A stretch of 64,000 bases of DNA from contig NZ_CP050700.1 in assembly GCF_010646885.2 (NCBI RefSeq), positions 2,010,501 through 2,074,500 on the forward strand, in the 5' to 3' direction. Under the pieces are notes generated by a model. The model saw nothing but the letters and a program-made list of their open reading frames with translations. It was not told where the DNA came from and searched no databases. Origin of the DNA: Desulfopila sp. IMCC35008 (GTDB taxonomy: Bacteria > Desulfobacterota > Desulfobulbia > Desulfobulbales > Desulfocapsaceae). Of the stretch, positions 9,758 through 19,699 are shown piece after piece (positions within the stretch are counted from its first letter, which is position 1; each line of letters begins with the position of its first letter). A program made the position numbers and the translations under genes.

Positions 9758-11623
9758 GTGCGCAGAATTTTCGAATTGACATGGTTTCCTCTGCTGTTGT
9801 GGCTGGTTGCCTCCATCGCGTATTACGCTGTTTTCTTTTCGAGAGCCCATGTCGAACTCAATATTGAGGTGAGTGAACGCACATGGTTCAAAATATACTG
9901 GGCAGCCGAGAATCAACCTTTTTCCGAGAAGCGGATGGCGCGGGTCAGGGTACAACCGGACCAGACCGACTATACATTTTTTGCCACAGATCTATCAAAA
10001 GTAGCCAAGTTGAGGGTTGATACCCATCAATATGTGGGAAAAGCTGTACTGCACAAGCTCATTCTGTCGCAGAAAGCGGTACAACCGATTGAGTTTGTAA
10101 CAAACCAGGATTTTAACCAGCTCGCGCCCCTTGATCAGATTGAAGAGTATAAGGTCACTGAAAAAGGCTTGGAGGTCCTTTCCACAGGTATTGATCCGAA
10201 TTTTCTTTTTACCATGAGCGTGGAACCCCGCCCGTATTCCGGTTGGGAAGAAGCGGTCCGGATTGTTGCAATCGGCCTTTTTGTCGGTTTTTTTTACTGG
10301 GGGCTTTCTCCACTAGTTACCGGTTTTCGTTTTATACCCTTGTGTATTGCGGTTGTACTTGGTCTTGTAATGACTATGTCCCTTATCAGCGGGGACAACT
10401 CGCATCCGGATGAGTTTGTGCACATGCCTGCTGCCGAGTATTATTCAAACCATTGGTTGCCGCCAGTGATAGAGAATCCTGACATAAGGCATACGTTCAG
10501 TCCTTACGGTGCGTCAAGACTACATACCGATGAAATTTATTATCTGCTGTGTGGTAAATTTGCCAAACTGCTTGAGCCACTTAAGCTGGAACGGTATGTG
10601 CAATACCGGATGTTCAATGTATTCCTTCTGGCTCTTATCCTGATTTGGGTTCTGCAGTATGAAAGTAGTAGGCTTCTCGCCCTGCCTTTCTTAGTTACAC
10701 CTCAGGTCTGGTATCTGTTCAGTTACTGCAATTCGGATGCTTTCGCGCTGACATTGGCCTTTTTTCTCGGTTGTCAGGTTGTTCTTGGCAACTCCATGTT
10801 TAACCGGTCATTACGTAGCTTCAGCATTTTCGAATGGCTGGTAACTGCGATTCCGGTAGGTACTCTTTTCGGCCTGTTGTTTCTGGTCAAGCAGAATTAC
10901 CTTGCCTACGGGTTGATTCTGGCTGTCGTCGTTGTCGTCAGGTGGTTAAGGATTGCAGATTGGAATATCCGCAAGCAATGGGCGGTTAAGCTTACCGTAA
11001 TTGCCTTTTCAGCCCTTGCAGTTTTCGGGGGGAAAAAAGCTATCGACTACAAAGTAAACGGACTGGACAGGTCTGAAAGAATAGCTGCCATGGAGAGGGA
11101 AATGGCAATTCCTATATACAACGAGAATACACCGCTTGAGAAAAAGCATGTATTCCTGAACCTGAAAGACCGTGGCATACCTCTTAGTAAACTCATTCTT
11201 GTTGACAGATGGTTTGAAAAAACCTTTCGGAGTGGAGTTGGGGTCTATAGTTACTTTACCATCTCGGCTCCCCGTATTTTTTATGATTGTATGCGTTGGA
11301 GTCTGGTGGTCCTGATGCTCTTTTTGTATGGTGCCATCTTTTTGCACGGGGATAGGTGGGACAGCATGACAGCGGTCATCGTACTTGTCATATCTGCAGT
11401 TTTAGTCGGTGCATCACTGGAACACTCATGGACCGATGATTTCCAGACCCAGGGGAGGTATCTTTTTCCTATACTCAGTATGATGGCTTTGCTGTTTGGG
11501 AATAATAGGGAAATACTTGATAAGAGGTTTTTGAGTCTTCAGGTTGCTTTTATCTTTTCTATTTCTTTTTATTCTTTTAGTGGTGTAGCTTTATCTGCAA
11601 TCCCGAGACTCCTGAATCATTAG
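9758..11623 (+). CDS. Polytopic membrane protein, GT-C-like (DUF2142-like)
   Basis: A 621-residue integral membrane protein starting at GTG 9758. One N-terminal membrane helix (residues 10-28) is followed by a periplasmic beta-rich segment up to about residue 165, then eight to ten membrane helices. DNSHPDEFVHMPAAEYY after the third helix resembles the first-loop acidic motif of GT-C/DUF2142 proteins, which use polyprenyl-linked sugars. Activity is inferred from fold only. A decayed second copy of its C-terminal part lies at 22880-23136, so this gene was once duplicated in the locus. Confidence 0.7.
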   Translation: MRRIFELTWFPLLLWLVASIAYYAVFFSRAHVELNIEVSERTWFKIYWAAENQPFSEKRMARVRVQPDQTDYTFFATDLSKVAKLRVDTHQYVGKAVLHKLILSQKAVQPIEFVTNQDFNQLAPLDQIEEYKVTEKGLEVLSTGIDPNFLFTMSVEPRPYSGWEEAVRIVAIGLFVGFFYWGLSPLVTGFRFIPLCIAVVLGLVMTMSLISGDNSHPDEFVHMPAAEYYSNHWLPPVIENPDIRHTFSPYGASRLHTDEIYYLLCGKFAKLLEPLKLERYVQYRMFNVFLLALILIWVLQYESSRLLALPFLVTPQVWYLFSYCNSDAFALTLAFFLGCQVVLGNSMFNRSLRSFSIFEWLVTAIPVGTLFGLLFLVKQNYLAYGLILAVVVVVRWLRIADWNIRKQWAVKLTVIAFSALAVFGGKKAIDYKVNGLDRSERIAAMEREMAIPIYNENTPLEKKHVFLNLKDRGIPLSKLILVDRWFEKTFRSGVGVYSYFTISAPRIFYDCMRWSLVVLMLFLYGAIFLHGDRWDSMTAVIVLVISAVLVGASLEHSWTDDFQTQGRYLFPILSMMALLFGNNREILDKRFLSLQVAFIFSISFYSFSGVALSAIPRLLNH

Positions 11624-11656
11624 AAATCTTGTTTGAAATTGTCACTATTACTCATT

Positions 11657-13351
11657 ATGAATTTGTACTCACAACACTTGGTTAAAGTTGGATTTCCAAT
11701 ACTAATATTACTAATATATCTCTCACCTCTAATTTTACTAGGTCAAGATGCATACATTCTTATACATGATAACCTAGATTCAAATATAGCATGGTTTAAA
11801 GTTCTAGCTGAAAGTGATTTGATTTTTGCGCCGTCAGAAAAACACATTCCTAATATTTTTGGAGGATTACCGAGAGTCTCCCTTGGGACTGAATTTAATC
11901 TGAATCTCTGGCTATATATATTGTTTCCACCCTATATAGCTTATGTCATAAATTTATTTGCGATACATCAACTGGCTTTTTTAGGAATGTACATTTTGTT
12001 GGGTAGGTATTTCCTAAACGACACCGATAAACACTTTCCGTTAATCAGGTCAGGGGTTGCGCTTTGCTTCTCGTTGTTACCCTTCTGGCCATCTGGAGGC
12101 TTATCTGTTGCAGGCTTACCAATAGCATTATATGCCTTTTTGAATATAAGGCATCGAAAAGATCACTATTCTGACTGGTTGGTTATATGCCTTCTTCCAT
12201 TTTATAGTTCCTTGCTTGCATCCTATTTATTCTTTTTAATCGTTTTATCATGTATTTTGATCTATGATTTTATTCGTGGCAAAAGAAATTTTCATTTTCT
12301 CTTCTCAATGATAATTATGTCGTTGATTTTTGTGTTGGTTCAATATCGATTATTTCAGATGTTACTTTTTGATTCGCATTTTATTTCACATCGATCTGAG
12401 TTTGTAATTTCATCTTATAACTTTTCAGCTGCAATATCTGACGGCTTGAAAAATTTCTTAAATGGACAGTATCACGCTCATAGTCTTCACAATAAATATA
12501 TTCTCCCTGCAGTTGCTGTTGGACTCATAGCTTCTTTTGCATATCGAGACCATTTAAAATCTATTGTACTGCTACTTATGATGGCATTTTCAATTTCAAT
12601 GATTTATGGATTGTGGCGTTGGGAAGGACTTAACGTAATTAAAGAAAATATTTTTATTTTAAGGTCAGTTAACTTTTCGCGATTTCATTGGCTCCACCCT
12701 GTTATATGGTATTTGTTGTTAGCACTATCACTTAGTGTTTTATCAAAAATACGTATCATCGGCCCACCCCTTGTTTCAATTCTAATTTTATTTCAAATAT
12801 CGTGGCTATTTTATAATAGTAATTTTTGGTCCGAGTACCGAACAAATAGAATAAGTTTTAGGGCGTTTTATGCTGAGGATCAATTTCATGAAATATCGAA
12901 ATTTATTGGTGAAAATGAAAATGATTTTCGCGTTGTCTCTTTAGGAATCCACCCTTCTATTGCCCAATATAACAATTTTTTCACTTTAGATGGATATGTT
13001 GTAAATTATCCACTTTATTATAAACACCAATTTAGAGAAATCATAGCTGGTGAGTTAAAAAAGAATGAATCATTAAAAGAATATTATGACAATTGGGGTT
13101 CACGAGTTTATTTATTTTCAAGCGAACTGAGAGAAAATGGTGATTACCTTGCTAATAATTCTGGTAATGAATTTGAAATTTCAAGGTTAGATATATCGAC
13201 ACAAGCGTTTAGGGAAATGGGGGGTAGATATATAATTTCAGCTGTAAAAATTAATGAAGAAAATAATCCCGGAATTACTTTATTGCAAATCTTTATAAAC
13301 CCAGAATCTGCTTGGGATATATATTTATATGGTGTTAATGAAATTCAATAA
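11657..13351 (+). CDS. AT-rich polytopic membrane protein, GT-C-like (DUF6044-like)
   Basis: A protein of about 564 residues with some ten membrane helices. The first extracytoplasmic loop reads LIHDNLDSNIAW; an Asp-containing loop right after helix 1 is the GT-C hallmark and matches what I recall of DUF6044 proteins from O-antigen loci. The C-terminal 170 residues are soluble. The coding sequence is far richer in A+T than the upstream genes, pointing to separate acquisition. A TTG at 11633 is an alternative start; neither start has a convincing ribosome site. The stop lies 13 bases before the duplication flanking the IS4 element. Confidence 0.7.
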   Translation: MNLYSQHLVKVGFPILILLIYLSPLILLGQDAYILIHDNLDSNIAWFKVLAESDLIFAPSEKHIPNIFGGLPRVSLGTEFNLNLWLYILFPPYIAYVINLFAIHQLAFLGMYILLGRYFLNDTDKHFPLIRSGVALCFSLLPFWPSGGLSVAGLPIALYAFLNIRHRKDHYSDWLVICLLPFYSSLLASYLFFLIVLSCILIYDFIRGKRNFHFLFSMIIMSLIFVLVQYRLFQMLLFDSHFISHRSEFVISSYNFSAAISDGLKNFLNGQYHAHSLHNKYILPAVAVGLIASFAYRDHLKSIVLLLMMAFSISMIYGLWRWEGLNVIKENIFILRSVNFSRFHWLHPVIWYLLLALSLSVLSKIRIIGPPLVSILILFQISWLFYNSNFWSEYRTNRISFRAFYAEDQFHEISKFIGENENDFRVVSLGIHPSIAQYNNFFTLDGYVVNYPLYYKHQFREIIAGELKKNESLKEYYDNWGSRVYLFSSELRENGDYLANNSGNEFEISRLDISTQAFREMGGRYIISAVKINEENNPGITLLQIFINPESAWDIYLYGVNEIQ

Positions 13352-13364
13352 TTATTATGATTTC

Positions 13365-13373
13365 ATTTAAAAT
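13365..13373. repeat. 9-bp target duplication of the IS4 element (left copy)
   Basis: ATTTAAAAT stands immediately outside the left inverted repeat and again at 14637-14645 outside the right one. The exact match marks the true element ends and shows a transposition with both flanks preserved. Confidence 0.85.
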
Positions 13374-14636
13374 CACTGCTGTCCCACAGTTGATTCCATA
13401 ATAAAAGTTGCGGAGAAATAGGCCCTTGGTGAACTTTGTCAGGCGGCCTAAGCAGATCAGATAAAGGCCTTCTTTCAAACAAACTCAATTGCAATATTCT
13501 CAAGATATCTGAAATCGATCCTCTGAACTTTGCCATAACTTGAAATAGGAAAGCAGTAAATATACACACAGGGCTATCCACAACTGAGTGAGTACAGCAT
13601 TTGGTGAAGTACCAAGAAAGGCTTTAACCTTGAGGTTTTGCTTGATCCATGTGAAAAAGAGTTCGATCTGCCAACGCTCTTTGTAGATAGCTGCAACTTC
13701 GGAAGCCTTTATCTTTTTTGAGTTGGTAAGGAATTGATATTCCTTACCTGTCTCCGGATCAACATAATTTACTTGGCGAAAGGTGAATTGATGACCCGGG
13801 AGTTTAACTTTGCAATCCAAGACGACATCTTCGGTATCAGGCTTCCGTCGATTTCCAAATTGATAGGCACCGGAATTACTCTTTAGCCTTGTAACAAATG
13901 TGATGTTGCTTTTGTCGAGTTCACCATACCAACTGTAGTCTGTATAGCCGCGATCAAAAACGACACATGAACCAGCTGGAAGTTTGAGTGCTCTGGCCAA
14001 TTCAATTTCATGTCTTTTACCCTCGGTCATATCCATGAACACTGGCAAGTAGCCGTCTGCATCAAGGCCAAAATTCAACTTGATTGCTCCCTTGGTTTTG
14101 CGATAAGTAGCCCATGGAAATACAGAAAGGCAGAGATTGATGGTGGTAGCATCCAAGAGGAGAATTTTCCCTTTAAATTTAAACTGATGTTTAGGAGCAT
14201 GATCCTCACACGTCCGTAAAAGTTTAAAGAACATCTCCTGATAAAGTTCATGTGGTTGTTGTTCATTCACCCGCGCAAGTGTAGTCCTACTTGTTTGCTT
14301 CATGCCGAGGTGATAGATGCGCTTACCCTTTGCAGTTAAGTTACTAACCAGATCTCGCAGACTCTTCCTGCCGGTAAGTTGAGCAACGGTCATTGCCATA
14401 AATTGGCTCCAACGGATATAGGAGCGAAATTTTTGTCCCTGATGATGCTTTTTGGCGAGCTTTTCAAAATCATGTCTCGGTAAAAATGAGGCTATTTGAT
14501 TGAGAATTGTGTTATAATGTGCCATGGCTCGGATCTCCTTGTATTTAAATGTTAATTTGCACTTTCATTATAACACAAGAAGCTCTCCGGGCCTTTATTT
14601 ATCTGTACTTACAAAACTATTTATGGGACAGCAGTG
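13374..14636 (-). mobile_element. Intact IS4-family insertion sequence
   Basis: 1263 bp. The ends carry a 13-bp perfect inverted repeat, CACTGCTGTCCCA at 13374-13386 and its complement at 14624-14636. It is flanked by a 9-bp direct duplication and carries one intact transposase gene on the - strand. It landed just past the stop of the 11657 membrane gene, so it breaks no gene. A truncated sister copy in the same orientation begins 54 bases further right at 14691. Confidence 0.92.
13500..14525 (-). CDS. IS4-family DDE transposase
   Basis: A 341-residue transposase that cuts and joins the element ends. The triad is visible: D125 in LLLDATTIN, D191 in VVFDRGYTDY, and E288 in the YKERWQIELFFTWIK block, with Y281, R284 and K295 completing the Y-R-E-K signature of IS4 enzymes. 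The N-terminal 80 residues are the DNA-binding part. No stop or frameshift interrupts it, so this copy could still be active. Confidence 0.93.
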   Translation of the reverse strand: MAHYNTILNQIASFLPRHDFEKLAKKHHQGQKFRSYIRWSQFMAMTVAQLTGRKSLRDLVSNLTAKGKRIYHLGMKQTSRTTLARVNEQQPHELYQEMFFKLLRTCEDHAPKHQFKFKGKILLLDATTINLCLSVFPWATYRKTKGAIKLNFGLDADGYLPVFMDMTEGKRHEIELARALKLPAGSCVVFDRGYTDYSWYGELDKSNITFVTRLKSNSGAYQFGNRRKPDTEDVVLDCKVKLPGHQFTFRQVNYVDPETGKEYQFLTNSKKIKASEVAAIYKERWQIELFFTWIKQNLKVKAFLGTSPNAVLTQLWIALCVYLLLSYFKLWQSSEDRFQIS

Positions 14637-14690
14637 ATTTAAAATATTACACTTGAGAAATCCCTTCAATGAAAAGCAAGCAAAATAATC

Positions 14691-15040
14691 CACTGCTGTC
14701 CCACAGTTAATTCCACAATAAAAGTTGCGGAGAATTAGTCTCTTGGTGAACTTTGTCAGGCGGCCTAAGGAGATCAGATAAGGGCCTTCTTTAAAACAAA
14801 CTCAATTGCAATATTCTCAAGATATCTGAAATCGATCCTCTGAAATTTGCCATAAACTTGAAATAGGAAAGCAGTAAATATACACACAATGCTATCCACA
14901 GCTGAGTGAGTACGGCATTTGGTGAAGTACCAAGAAAGGTTTTAACCTTGAGGTTTTGCTTGATCCATTTGAAAAAGAGTTCGATCTGCCAACGCTCCTT
15001 GTAGATAGCCGCAACTTCGGAAGCCTTTATCTTTTTTGAG
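14691..15040 (-). mobile_element. Truncated second copy of the IS4 element
   Basis: 350 bp beginning with the same CACTGCTGTCCCA end and running almost base for base like 13374-13730, including the C-terminal part of the transposase. It stops where GTAAGCG of an IS66 element begins at 15041, so an IS66 insertion cut it. The remainder is absent on the far side. A small number of substitutions relative to the intact copy show it is older or from a variant. Confidence 0.85.
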
Positions 15041-15059
15041 GTAAGCGAGTTACAAACCC

Positions 15060-15067
15060 CATCTTTT
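15060..15067. repeat. 8-bp target duplication made by IS66 copy B (left copy)
   Basis: CATCTTTT at 15060-15067 is repeated exactly at 22214-22221, just outside the two ends of copy B. Eight bases is the normal IS66 duplication length. The duplicated bases belong to the left end of copy A. Confidence 0.88.
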
Positions 15068-15146
15068 GTAAGCGAGTTACAAACCCCATCTTTTTTTCAT
15101 CCCGCCAACATGGTTCATTAAGCCACCAATTCAAAGGAGGCATACC

Positions 15147-15491
15147 ATGTTACCAGAGACCAGGGAAAACGAGACCGAATCAAAAGCTGACTTTTGGCAA
15201 CGGCATATAGAGGTCTGCAACCGCAGTTCCTTAACTCAAACCCAATACTGTCGTCAGCACTCCCTGGCATTGGCAACATTTGGTTATTGGAAGAGGCGGT
15301 TGAACATGACCAGGCAGAAGAAAGCACGATTTTACCCTTTGACCGTGCAGCCTGTTCAAGCAGAAAATCCGGGACTATCTACAGCCGTCGTATCGTTGTA
15401 CCTTTGTAATGATAGATTTCGAATCGATCTGTCAGAAGGATTTTCAGCACCAACGCTCAAGAAATTAGTTTCGACACTTGAGCAATTATGA
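15147..15491 (+). CDS. tnpA: IS66 TnpA accessory protein
   Basis: 114 residues with an N-terminal helix-turn-helix-like region (DFWQRHIEVCNRSSLTQTQYC, then FGYWKRRL) typical of IS66 Orf1. It helps the IS66 transposase and has no catalytic triad. A strong ribosome site (AAAGGAGG) lies about 8 bases before the ATG. The TGA stop overlaps the tnpB ATG in an ATGA junction, as usual in IS66. Confidence 0.9.
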   Translation: MLPETRENETESKADFWQRHIEVCNRSSLTQTQYCRQHSLALATFGYWKRRLNMTRQKKARFYPLTVQPVQAENPGLSTAVVSLYLCNDRFRIDLSEGFSAPTLKKLVSTLEQL

Positions 15492-15702
15492 TTTTCAAAC
15501 CATCCGAAACAAAGGTCTATATTGCCCTGGGGGCTACTGATATGCGGAAATCGATAAACGGACTTTCTCTTCTGGTTGAGGAGCAGTTCGGCCTGGATCT
15601 TTTTTCCGGTAGCTTTTTCGCGTTTTGCAACAGGAAACGTGATCTAGTGAAGATCCTATATTGGGCAGACAACGGGTTCTGCATTTATGTGGAACTAAGC
15701 AT

Positions 15703-15736
15703 AAATACAGTTATGCCGATGATCTAATTATGCCGA
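15703..15736. repeat. Left terminal inverted repeat of the RIT element
   Basis: 34 bases starting AAATACAGTTATGCCGAT, matched in inverted form at 20320-20353 with three mismatches. Each end contains the 9-mer TTATGCCGA twice. A third copy lies further in and in the opposite sense (15787-15795 on the left, 20240-20248 on the right), as part of a 13-bp perfect inner inverted repeat. The layout suggests recombinase binding sites. Confidence 0.85.
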
Positions 15737-15818
15737 GTAGAAGCAGGGAACCATATAGTAAGACAAAATATTCACAGCCCCGCATCTCGGCATAATTTTG
15801 CCATTAGCAGCCAAAGTT

Positions 15819-16819
15819 TCAGAGCGCTTTTAGGAATTCCATCAATCTATCATCAGGTTTAAAGGTTGTCGGTTTGGCATTAATAGGGAGTGTCTTTTCA
15901 AGAATTTTAATTTTTTGTGTAAGATCAGAACTTATGTAGGCTTGAGTGCTTTCAAGTGATTCATGCCCCAGCCAAAGTGCAATTACAGATAAATCCACTC
16001 CGGCTTGGAGAAGATGTACGGCAGATGTGTGCCTCAGCACGTGGGGACTCACACGCTTTCTTGAAAGAGATGAACAATGCTGTTTAGCCAAGGTACATAT
16101 TTTCGGAGGGTATATGCAACCGTGTCTCGACTGAGTTTATTCCCATGCCTTGTTGGAAATAGAGGAGCTGAAGGTTTAGAATCCCGCTCGTCGAGCCAAT
16201 TGTCAATTATTTTCGAAACAGTTTTGCCTAAAGGCATTGAGCGGTCTTTTCGCCCTTTACCGGTACAGTGAACATAAACACCTCCACCTAAGACAACGTC
16301 GCTGCAGCATAGATTGATGAGTTCTGAGACTCTCAACCCTGTATGGATAGCTAATGAAATAAGGGCGTAATTCCTTCTCCCAATCCAAGACGATCTATCG
16401 ATAGCATCCAAGATGGCATCGACTTCATCAGCGGTTAGAAAATCGATCTCGCGTTTTTGGTAACGCTTTGTTGGAATCGCTAATACGCGTTGAATGTGAG
16501 CAGACAGCTGTGGTTCCTGGAATGATGCATAGTGGAAAAAAGAACGGATTGCCGCAAGACGATGATTACGGGTACGAGCTGTATTGTGTCGTTCTTCTTC
16601 CAAGTGGTTGAGGAATTTACAAATGAAGGGGGCATCCAAATCCTCAAATGATAACTTTGACGGAGTCTTACCCAGTTCACGCTTGGCATATTGGAGCAGC
16701 AGGCGGAATGTATCTCGATAAGATAAAATCGTTTCCTTGCTGACTCGTTTTTGATTCATTAGTCTTTCGATGAAAAATCCTTCTAAGATGTTGGGTAGAG
16801 CAGGGGATAAGTTTTTCAT
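15819..16819 (-). pseudogene. ritC: RitC tyrosine recombinase, frameshifted
   Basis: Third recombinase of the RIT. From ATG 16819 (ATGA overlap with ritB) the frame gives a SAM-like N-terminal DNA-binding domain and TGLRVSELI with the first catalytic Arg. It then leaves frame near 16095-16100. The remainder, HVLRHTSA (H-x-x-R), LGHES and the Tyr in TQAYI, continues in another frame down to 15819. Restoring one missing base joins them into a protein of about 333 residues. The shift falls ahead of the second half of the active site, so the product would be inactive unless it is a sequencing error. Confidence 0.85.
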
Positions 16820-17745
16820 AAATTACCTCGCTTACTCTCAAGACGGTCACGAGCTAGTTCTAGAAGTTCGGGAACTGCTGAGAAATACCAGTATGTGGAA
16901 GAGGGACCGACGTGACCCATGTAGACCGAGAGAGAGTACACTTCCTGTTCTACATCGTTACCTCGCTTGTATATGTCAACCAGGCTTTTAACAGCGAAGC
17001 TGTGGCGCATGTCATGTATGCGTGGTCTTTTTCCATGGTTAGTATCCCGAATACCGATTTCTGAGCAGATTTGCTTGAAAGTCAGTTGAGCAACTGCGGT
17101 GGTTGGTCGGGTGCCGATGGTGCTTAGAAAAAATGATGGCGATCGATTGTCGGGAAAAATTTGATCGCGGCAGTGAGCATAATGAGCCAGGGCATTTGCC
17201 GTTGACACACGTATTGGAATAAGACGAGATTTGCCGAACTTGGCATTACGAATTGTAAGCAATTGATTGTCATGGTTGACATCCTCTTTATTGAGAAACA
17301 AGGCCTCAGAGATGCGAAGACCTGTCACCCATATCAGGCCGAACAATGTGGAGTATGTTGATCCTCTGAGACCCTTACGACAAGGCAACGCTTTTGTGGC
17401 AGCAATTAATCGTGATATCTCGTTATCTGTGTAGATGTAAGGAGTTGGCCTTTTCTGGCTATAGGGCAACAAGGACAAAGGAGGCACTTCCGTTGCAGGG
17501 TCTCTAACTTGCACATACAGGGCAAAATGGTGAACCATGCGTAATTTGTAAGCCCACCATTTGGGATTTGCATCATCCGGCGTCATTTCCCATTCCAGGG
17601 CTAATTGTGTAGTTATGGTCGTGGCCTCTTTTTCAGAGGCGAACTGTACAAAGTTTTTTAGAGATGATCGGTGTGTGCGAAGTTTATAACCCAATGCACT
17701 CCGTAACTCCAAATAGCCTGCAAGATAATCATGTAGTTTTTTCAT
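16816..17745 (-). CDS. ritB: RitB tyrosine recombinase
   Basis: 309-residue phage-integrase family recombinase, second in the RIT trio. The catalytic set is complete: Arg in TGLRISEAL, H-x-x-R in HDMRHSFA, His in YMGHVGPSS and Tyr in STYWYFS. I chose the ATG at 17745 because it overlaps the ritA stop as TAATG and has GGAGGGG five bases upstream; the longer reading from 17766 has no such site. It overlaps ritC by four bases. It appears intact and is the only undamaged recombinase of this copy. Confidence 0.9.
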   Translation of the reverse strand: MKKLHDYLAGYLELRSALGYKLRTHRSSLKNFVQFASEKEATTITTQLALEWEMTPDDANPKWWAYKLRMVHHFALYVQVRDPATEVPPLSLLPYSQKRPTPYIYTDNEISRLIAATKALPCRKGLRGSTYSTLFGLIWVTGLRISEALFLNKEDVNHDNQLLTIRNAKFGKSRLIPIRVSTANALAHYAHCRDQIFPDNRSPSFFLSTIGTRPTTAVAQLTFKQICSEIGIRDTNHGKRPRIHDMRHSFAVKSLVDIYKRGNDVEQEVYSLSVYMGHVGPSSTYWYFSAVPELLELARDRLESKRGNL

Positions 17746-18489
17746 TAGTCCCCTCCTTCTGGCCATGGGCGGCTTATGGAGCGTAGTCGGCCCAAGTCAA
17801 CCTTTGCGTAAATGGCCGTCGTATCAGCTTTTTGGTGACGAAGAATTTGCCCTATTTCGGCTAGGGATGCACCTTCCTGAAGCATTGCGGTAGCGAGACT
17901 TCGTCTCAGTAGGTGAGAACCTTTTCGTGAAGGATTTAAATTCGCACGTCGAAGAGCATTACGAACCACATTGGCTATGGCGCATGAACTCGATAAGGGT
18001 TCAAAGGGAGCAATAACCCGCACAAAAACATATCGGGTTGAACATTGGGGGCGGCCTCGGCATAGATAAGAACTAATCGCCTCGCCAACATCTTGAAGGA
18101 GTGGGAGCCGATCCCGGTTTCCATTTTTTCCAAGGATACTGATAAATCCGTCATCCCATTCAATGTCGTCTAAGGTCAGTCGGCAAATTTCGATAGCTCG
18201 TAATCCCAGACGGATAAGCAGCAAAAGTATCGCTTTATCCCGCAGCCCTTGTGGTGTCTTTTCCTCGCAATGTCGAACCAGCAAATTAATGTCGTCAGCG
18301 GTAAGGAACTCCGGAATTTTCGTGTGCCGCCAAGATGGTATCGTCGGTACGCTTTCTACCAGGTGCGAAGAAATGTCACCTCGAAACTGCAGGAAACGGA
18401 GAAAACATCGGAGAGCAGATGCTTCATTTTTAAGGGTGGCAGTGTTACATCGATGTGATCGATCTAGAAAATATTGCTCAACATGACTA

Positions 18490-19699
18490 GTGTCATGTCA
18501 CATTTGACATGTTAGTTAAAAGTCGGTATGGTCAAAAGAAACGGAGTAGACCATGCCCAAGATCAAGTACCGGTTTTCATTAACTCAAGATGAGCGTGAT
18601 AAACTTGAAGCGATTGTTGCCAAAGGTAAGCACAACTCACAGAAAGTACTGAATGCACTAATACTTCTTAATTACGACGAGGATGCACTTAAACCGAGAA
18701 CGTTAGGAGAGCAGGACATAGCCAACGTGCTGAAAGTTAGTGCAATGAAGATTCATCGGACCAAACAACGCTTTGTCGAAGAAGGTTTCGATGTGGCGCT
18801 TAACGGCCGAAAGGGAGAAAGAATCTATAAACGCAAGGCTGATGGTGATTTTGAAGCTCATCTTGTCGCACTCAGTTGCAGTGACCCGCCTGAAGGATAC
18901 GCACAATGGTCTCTGCGGCTGCTTGCAGATCAAGTTGTGGAGCTTGGCTACATTGAAAATGTATCCTATGAAACAGTCCGCCGAGTGTTAAAAAAAACGA
19001 AATCAAGCCTTGGCAAAAAATCGGCTGGGTAATCCCACCAGGCCACAATGCAAATTTTGTAGCCCAAATGGAGCTGGTGTTGGATGTCTATAAACGACCA
19101 TATGATGAACGATTTCCTGTAGTTTGTTTGGATGAGTCACCCCGCCAATTGATTGCAGAGGTAAAGGTACCAATCCCTGCATCACCAGGCCAACCAGCTC
19201 GATATGATTATGAATACAAACGGTGTGGGACATGCAATATATTCATGGCCAACGAGCCGCTGGCAGGAGCACGGATGGTTGAGGTGACCGAGCGTAAGAC
19301 TAAAGTAGATTGGGCTTTATTCGTGAAAAAAATCGCTTCCAGATATGAGCGTGCGGAAAAGATCACATTGGTAATGGATAATCTGAATACCCATTCTCCC
19401 GGTTCACTTTATGAAGCATTCATGCCGGAAAAGGCCAAAGAGCTTTGGGATCGCTTTGAGTTCGTATTCACACCAAAACACGGAAGTTGGCTAAATATGG
19501 CCGAAATCGAGTTAAACGTTTTGATTGGGCAGTGCTTGAATCGCCGGATTGCTGACATTGAGGTCATGCGTAGTGAAGTTGAAGCGTGGGAATCAGCAAG
19601 AAACGGGATGAAAGCCGGAGTTAACTGGCAATTCACTACTGAAGATGCCCGAATAAAGCTGAAACGACTTTATCCAACATTTGAGGCGTGACATAACAC
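18490..19699 (+). mobile_element. IS630-family insertion sequence
   Basis: 1210 bp between TA duplications at 18488-18489 and 19700-19701, within a CTAG target. The ends are imperfect inverted repeats: GTGTCATGTCAC on the left against GTGTTATGTCAC read inward from the right. It carries one transposase in two overlapping frames. It sits in ritA and is oriented opposite to the recombinase genes. Confidence 0.92.
18553..19691 (+). CDS. IS630-family transposase made by -1 frameshifting
   Basis: The first frame (18553-19032) gives the helix-turn-helix part. The second, open from the frameshift, gives the DDE catalytic domain and stops at 19691. The join lies at a run of eight A (TTAAAAAAAAC, 18989-18999), where a -1 slip on A-AAA-AAA leads directly into KKNEIKPW, the normal family sequence. 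Catalytic acids are D in VVCLDESP, D in LVMDNLNTH and E in WLNMAEIEL. The fused product is about 379 residues, slightly above the usual 340-370. Without the slip, a 159-residue N-terminal protein is made that could act as a regulator. Confidence 0.85.

Noticed and set aside
15118..15327. 69-codon - strand frame
   Set aside because: It is antisense to IS66 tnpA.
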